From positions 62,001 to 126,000 of the forward strand of contig CAVYKN010000007.1 of NCBI GenBank assembly GCA_963769115.1: a DNA stretch of 64,000 nt, in the 5' to 3' direction. Source of the DNA: DASTFY01 sp963769115. GTDB lineage: Bacteria > Actinomycetota > Acidimicrobiia > Acidimicrobiales > Ilumatobacteraceae. Positions 62,424 through 64,000 of the stretch are shown here, in pieces. The stretch's first letter is position 1, and each line of letters opens with the position of its first letter. Made by a program: the position numbers and the translations under genes. The notes below the pieces were generated by a model. It saw only the letters and a program-made list of their open reading frames with translations. It did no database searches and was not told where the DNA came from.

Positions 62424-64000
62424 GTCAGCGCCACCCTCGTGGTGACCTCGTGCCGGTCGGCGCCCGGCACGCCCGGTTCGACGCTGCCGACGGGACACCG
62501 CAGCTCGTGGTGGACGGTCAGCTCGCCACCGGCGGACGAGAACGTCACGACGGCGAGCTGCGGGAGACCGACGAACACCCGGGCCATGCGCTCCAGGTCC
62601 GCGTCCTGGAGGGCCGCGCCCATCCGCAGCGACTTGCCTGGATCCCAGCCCGGCCACGGCGCGTCGACCGGGGCGGCGGCGAAGTCGGCCATGGGGTCAT
62701 CGACGGGTTCGACCTCGTACCGCCATCCGGGGGCGGCCAGCCCGTAGGCCGTCGCCACGGGGGTGGCGATGGCAGTGGGCACCGAGGCGCCCTCGCGCGC
62801 GACCCGGCCCAGAAGCACGTCGACGGTGTCGTCCCACGGCAGCTCCGCTCCCGCCGGAGGGGCCGAGAGCAGCTTGGTCTTGTCGGCGTTCGACAGCGAG
62901 GCGAACCCGGAGAACTCCCGGACGCGCTCGAGGCCCAGACGCATGGCGAGCTCGCTGAACAGGCTGATGGCGGCGTTCTTGATCTCCACGTTCTTGGCGG
63001 CCGACGCGGTGAGTTGGGCGACGCGCGTGGTGGCGCCACCTTCGGTGCGGGTCATGCTGCTCGTGAACCCGTAGTGGACGTCGCCGGAGAGCACGACCAC
63101 CGGATCGTGGGCGGCGAGGCGGGCCAGCAGGTCCTGGTGGTTGGCGCGGGCCGCCGACCACGACTCGAAGTCGGCGAAGCGCGCGCCGCTTGGCAGGAGC
63201 AGCTCGAGCAGGGGCTGGATCACGTCCTCGACGAGCTCGCTGCCGAGGATCGGCGCCGCGGCCACCACGATCGTGAAGGGCACCGGTGACGGCGGGGCGG
63301 GGAGCTGCGCCGCGAGCGCGGCGAGCGAGATGCGGGCGCCCCGACCGTCCGCCCGCGGGTACTCGCGGACGGTGCGTTCGTCCAGGAGGACGATGCGCAC
63401 CGGCCAGCCCTCGTCGGGCCCGAGGGTGAGGTCGTAGCGGATGGCGCCCGGCGCGCTCCAGGTCACGCAGCACCTGGCTGGGCGGCGCGGCCGGCAGGGG
63501 ACCGGCCGGGACCCCGAGCAGCGGCGCGCAAGCGGTGGCCGGGCTGGCCGGAGTGGCACGCGGACACGGCCGTCGCCACGGCGTCGAGCACGCGGCGCTC
63601 CGGTGAGCCGGGCGTCGCGAACGCCGCCGGCTTGTTGCCCCAGTGCTGGCACAGCGCGTAGGCGAGGAGCCCGTTGGTCACGGCCCGCCGCCCTGCCGCC
63701 TTCCCGTACACGCTGTTCACCCACGCGTGGTCGATGTTCCAGTCGTCGGTGATCTCGTGGTCGTCGAAGATCATCAGCGACGGGACGTTGGCGAGGACGC
63801 GCCGGACCGCCGGGAGGGCGGTACGGAACAGCCCGACGTTGATCAGCTCCTCGTCCCACGACTCCTCGGTGACGTCCGGGTCGACGTCGGGAGGGCCGAG
63901 CACCGGGTTCGTGGGGAACGCCGGGAGCGTGGCCGGCCAGAGCACGGGCGACCACGCGAGCAGGTACATGGCCAGGAACTCGCCGTAGCTCCACAGGTGG
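62420..64000 (-). CDS. PhoD-like phosphatase/phosphodiesterase, C-terminal part, two frameshifts
   Basis: The gene enters from the right edge; its N-terminus and any Tat signal are outside. The metal-site motifs are present: FDDHEITDDWNIDH, where D-x-HE(I)xDD is diagnostic of PhoD, and VVLSGDVHYGFTSSM with the catalytic-site His. The C-terminal third (DDTVDVLLGRVAREG, VFVGLPQLAVVTF) is extra compared with classic PhoD. Frameshifts lie near 63540 and 63445. Family: calcium/iron alkaline phosphatases and phospholipase-D-like enzymes, often secreted. First gene visible of a coupled five-gene operon (ATGA with the DUF6603 gene). Confidence 0.8.
   Translation of the reverse strand, partial: PPVELRRVPGHVPARVVARALAGHAPGVPHEPGARPSRRRPGRHRGVVGRGADQRRAVPYRPPGGPARPRQRPVADDLRRPRDHRRLEHRPRVGEQRVREGGRAAGRDQRAPRLRAVPALGQQAGGVRDARLTGAPRARRRGDGRVRVPLRPARPPLARRCSGSRPVPCRPRRPARCCVTWSAPGAIRYDLTLGPDEGWPVRIVLLDERTVREYPRADGRGARISLAALAAQLPAPPSPVPFTIVVAAAPILGSELVEDVIQPLLELLLPSGARFADFESWSAARANHQDLLARLAAHDPVVVLSGDVHYGFTSSMTRTEGGATTRVAQLTASAAKNVEIKNAAISLFSELAMRLGLERVREFSGFASLSNADKTKLLSAPPAGAELPWDDTVDVLLGRVAREGASVPTAIATPVATAYGLAAPGWRYEVEPVDDPMADFAAAPVDAPWPGWDPGKSLRMGAALQDADLERMARVFVGLPQLAVVTFSSAGGELTVHHELRCPVGSVEPGVPGADRHEVTTRVALT

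Noticed and set aside
62450..63289. Plus-strand frame opposite the PhoD-like gene
   Set aside because: The minus strand carries the PhoD metal motifs; the plus frame lacks any.

Overview
The window is very GC-rich, gene-dense DNA from a bacterium, most likely an actinomycete-type organism (Actinomycetota, perhaps Acidimicrobiia). Support for this is the codon usage, frequent GTG starts, a TIGR03086/mycothiol-type metal-binding protein, luciferase-like flavin oxidoreductases, DUF1772 and GPP34 proteins, and actinobacterial-style AAA and cyclase regulators. No rRNA, tRNA, CRISPR array or replication origin was recognised. Many genes are broken by one or two single-base frameshifts, often in G/C runs, while other equally long genes are intact. 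This looks more like unpolished sequence than mass decay; I count about 35 shifts in 15 genes.

Layout. 1-11,490: a surface-polysaccharide locus with a sugar-nucleotide epimerase (cut by the left edge), an ABC exporter, two GT2 and one GT4 glycosyltransferases, a UDP-sugar 6-dehydrogenase, a GT10-type fucosyltransferase and four SAM methyltransferases, one of them FkbM type. 11,540-12,326: a graveyard of gene ends and an IS3-type transposase remnant. 12,327-15,501: a hemerythrin with a histone-H1-like tail, a low-affinity iron permease-like protein, a CPBP protease and an NAD(P)-binding reductase. 15,671-18,092: a compact three-gene signalling operon, STAS - MerR/receiver fusion - tandem KaiC ATPase. 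18,146-24,191: an HD-domain fragment, a lipoprotein divergent from a two-component system, an MFS transporter, an FtsX fragment, a PAP2 phosphatase and a PepSY protein. 24,590-44,138: mixed accessory metabolism and regulation. It includes a cyclase-AAA-TPR protein, a propeller protein, an alcohol dehydrogenase/SnoaL operon, a heavily broken MFS gene, a ferritin-like protein, a MarR/pyridoxamine-oxidase-like pair, an LLM oxidoreductase, homocysteine methyltransferase, an AAA regulator and an alpha/beta hydrolase.

44,145-64,000: about 20 kb entirely on the minus strand. Reading in transcription order, a PhoD-like phosphatase (cut by the right edge), a DUF6603-like giant beta-rich protein and three further very large unrecognised proteins are joined by stop/start overlaps of one to four bases. 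They are followed by a HAD phosphatase, a GPP34 protein, an Ig-like lipoprotein and a 1294-residue TIR - nSTAND - transmembrane - WD40 protein. The five coupled giant genes are the best candidate here for an undescribed multi-protein system; their function cannot be assigned from sequence.

Regulatory palindromes or direct repeats are visible in several divergent intergenic regions: MarR/PPOX, lipoprotein/response regulator, methyltransferase/AAA regulator and upstream of the broken MFS gene. They suggest local autoregulated circuits.
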